Of a DNA stretch of 8,976 bases, positions 7,236 through 8,976 are shown piece by piece. A program made the translations under genes and the position numbers. The notes under the pieces were generated by a model, which worked only from the letters and a program-made list of their open reading frames with translations, was not told the DNA's origin and made no database searches. Origin of the DNA: Candidatus Methanomethylophilaceae archaeon (GTDB lineage Archaea > Thermoplasmatota > Thermoplasmata > Methanomassiliicoccales > Methanomethylophilaceae); the NCBI GenBank assembly GCA_017616575.1, contig JAFZXW010000107.1, positions 1 through 8,976 of the forward strand, in the 5' to 3' direction. Every line of letters begins with the position of its first letter. Position 1 is the first letter of the stretch.

Positions 7236-8976
7236 CATCATCAGGTTGCCGTCCCTGTCGACGACTATCCCGTCCTCCAAGGCGATGTCCAGGGCCTTCT
7301 CCACCGTCGAGACCACGTTGGCCCCTGCGCGCTTGTAACCGAGCGCCTTTCCGATGGCGGTGACGCAGGCGAACCTGGGGATCGACACGGACACCTCCAC
7401 CACGTCGGCGCAGGCGTTCAGAAGCTCCTTCAGCGGCACGGCCGAAATGTCCCTCGAATCCGCGGTCTTCTCGGCCACGCGGTAAGTCCTGATGTCCTTG
7501 TCCGCATCTTTCGCCCAGTATGTTACGAACCCGTCGCGGGTCTCCGGAGGGTAGATGTCGCGGATGTTCGCGATAAGGATGGACTTCTTCGGCTCCATCA
7601 GGCGCTTGATCTTCGCCGATTTCCTGTACAGCGCCAGCAGGTGCTCCTCCGTGATCGGGGATTCGGCGGCGATTATGTCTCCTGCTATCCGCTTGACGGC
7701 CTCCCTGTCCGATATCGCGATGTCGATCGGGACGTCGAACTCCTTAGGCACGTAAGGCACGTAGGGGATCCTTCCGAATTCGTCCTTCTCCGGCTCGTAC
7801 GGCGTGTCATCGGAAAACTCCTCATCATCCTCTACGGATTCGTCTTCCGTCTCCTCGTCTGGCTCTTCCGGAATGACGTCAGCATCCTCCGGCTCGTACG
7901 GCGTGTCGTCAGGCTCCTCCTCCGGAGCGACGTCCTCCTCCGTGCATTCCTCGGGCGCCGGGTCAATAGGCTCGTCGCAGGTGGTCGCGTCGGGAGCGTC
8001 CTCAGGGGCGGCTTCGGGCAGGGCGGGGGCTTCCACGGCAGCCTCTTGCTTCTTCTCGGCGGCCTTCCTTCTCTCCTCCCTTACCTCCTCGATGCGGGCG
8101 AGTATCCTCTTCAGCGTCTGCCTCTTGCTGAAGAACCAGTCCACGGACCATACGTGGATTATGTTCCATCCCATCCTGACCAGCACGTCGGACCGGGCGA
8201 ACTCCCTGTCCCTGGTGTTCTCGGACGCCCGGTACGAGTCGCCGTCGTTGAGTATCCCTAAGAGGTACTCCTCCGGCTTGTCGGGGTCTACGACGGCCAG
8301 GTCCACCTTGAACCCGGAGTTTCCGATCCCGAAGTGGGACTCGTATCCGTTGTCCTTCAGGGCGGACGCTATGTCTTCCATGATCTTGGACGCGCCCTCC
8401 GCCGGCCGGCTGTGGTCCTGGTCTCCGAAGCGCCCTCCGTTCTCCGCGAACCTGAGGAACTCCTTCATGCCGCGGACCCCGTTGCTGGAAGATGGCGTGA
8501 GCTTGATCGACGTGTACTTCATCGACGAGAACACGACCATCTCCTTTCTGGCGCGTGAGACGGCCACGTTCAGCCTGCGGCCTCCTCCGGCGCGGTTGAT
8601 CGGCCCGAACGACTGGGCGACCACCCCGTCCTTGGAGGGGCCGTACCCTATGGAGAAGAGGATGAGGTCCCTCTCGTCTCCCTGGACGGTCTCAAGGTTC
8701 TTTATGAACATGTCCTCGGGCATGGCGTTGAGCCTGGCGAAGAACTTCGAATCCTTCGAGACGCGGTCGTCCAGGGCGTCCTCGATGCAGTTCTGCTGGC
8801 TGATGCTGAACGCTATCACGCCTATGCTCGTGCCGTCGTACGCCGGGTCCATCACGCGGCGGTAGATCTCGTCGACCACCGCGGCGGCCTCCACCTGGTT
8901 GTAGCGCCTCCTCTTCTCGTACACCCCGTCCTCGACGAAGCGCATGCTGACCCTGGTCTCCTGGTCGTTGGGGGAC
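7227..8976 (-). CDS. Superfamily 1 helicase with Vsr-like nuclease and DUF3320-type C-terminal domain, N-terminus off the window
   Basis: The frame is open from the right edge, beginning SPNDQETRVS before the first internal Met (8943-8945). That Met is unlikely to be the start, because helicase sequence continues upstream of it. Numbering from that Met: residues 87-102 (VQGDERDLILFSIGYG) are motif V-like, and 123-141 (RRLNVAVSRARKEMVVFSS) are motif VI of UvrD/Upf1-like helicases. Residues 186-275 are a Vsr/MTES_1575-like nuclease fold with Asp215, the GILNDG strand (230-235) and a VWSVDWF ending. Residues 300-390 are a strongly acidic Pro/Glu/Asp-rich linker. Residues 407-570 match the DUF3320-type domain found at the C-terminus of DUF4011 helicases. 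The walker A/B motifs and DUF4011 region would lie off the window. The likely role is ATP-driven DNA or RNA translocation coupled to cleavage, possibly in defence. The C-terminus appears lost, or only a few residues short, at the junction with the Sel1 gene. Confidence 0.85.
7788..7910 (-). repeat. Short direct repeat in the acidic linker (DDTPYEPE twice, 99 bp apart)
   Basis: The octapeptide DDTPYEPE is encoded at 7887-7910 and again at 7788-7811. The two copies share 21 identical bases (7788-7808 and 7887-7907). The intervening sequence is almost entirely Glu, Asp, Pro and Val. This suggests slippage or unequal exchange expanding a disordered acidic linker between the nuclease and the C-terminal domain. 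Confidence 0.8.

Larger units (their letters stand above)
7227..8261 (+). other. Antisense run-on of the Sel1 frame, not a real domain
   Basis: The frame of the Sel1 gene stays open here to TAA 8259-8261, but its translation is rich in Arg, Leu and Val with no Sel1 pattern. It is the exact complement, in the same codon register, of helicase codons. A stop in this direction would require a TTA, CTA or TCA codon in the helicase gene, and these are rare at this base composition. It would be translated only if the contig is correct and the Sel1 mRNA has no other end. Confidence 0.8.

Noticed and set aside
7225..7236. Small GCCG/CGGC hairpin at the gene junction as a transcription terminator
   Set aside because: The stem is only four base pairs, has no following T-run, and is easily expected by chance in GC-rich sequence.
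7804..8865. Plus-strand open frame of 353 codons rich in Ser (SSGSSG stretches)
   Set aside because: It is the complement of the acidic Glu/Asp-rich linker and helicase motifs on the minus strand, where the coding signal and domain matches are clear.

Overview
The window most resembles a piece of a moderately GC-rich archaeal chromosome. Arginine is mostly AGG, ATA isoleucine codons are common, a TATA-like element and a purine-rich ribosome binding site sit in front of one gene, and very long Sel1-repeat proteins dominate. From memory, such Sel1 proteins are abundant in gut Methanomassiliicoccales (the Methanomethylophilus group). That assignment is inference and cannot be proved from the window. 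It matters because those archaea can decode UAG as pyrrolysine, and the first gene has one in-frame UAG.

Layout. Positions 1-2943 (+) are the 3' part of a gene for a PP-loop (QueC-like) domain followed by an array of Sel1-type helical repeats. Its 5' end is off the window, and a single in-frame TAG lies at 298-300. After a 68-base gap with a candidate promoter comes a second, intact-looking paralog starting at 3012 (+). It has the same N-terminal domain, the same PP-loop and zinc-binding motifs, and a longer array of 13-14 repeat units of about 72 residues (216 bp) each. From the right edge, on the minus strand, runs the C-terminal part of a large superfamily 1 helicase: motifs V/VI, a Vsr/MTES_1575-like nuclease domain, a very acidic linker, and a DUF3320-type C-terminal domain, ending near 7227.

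The oddest place is 7227-7235, where the Sel1 gene and the helicase gene meet tail to tail. Neither has a stop codon there, no intergenic spacer separates them, and each frame runs on through the antisense of the other. The Sel1 frame stays open to a TAA at 8259-8261, and the helicase frame to a stop at 6573-6575. The two genes share the same codon boundaries on opposite strands, which explains why the run-on frames stay open. The join could be a genuine deletion or rearrangement, or an assembly artefact.

How the genes might work together is not shown. QueC-like PP-loop enzymes occur in antiphage systems (Qat, type IV CBASS), and DUF4011-helicase-Vsr proteins have also been linked to defence. 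Two PP-loop/Sel1 paralogs beside such a helicase therefore make a defence or nucleic-acid-modification locus a reasonable but untested hypothesis.
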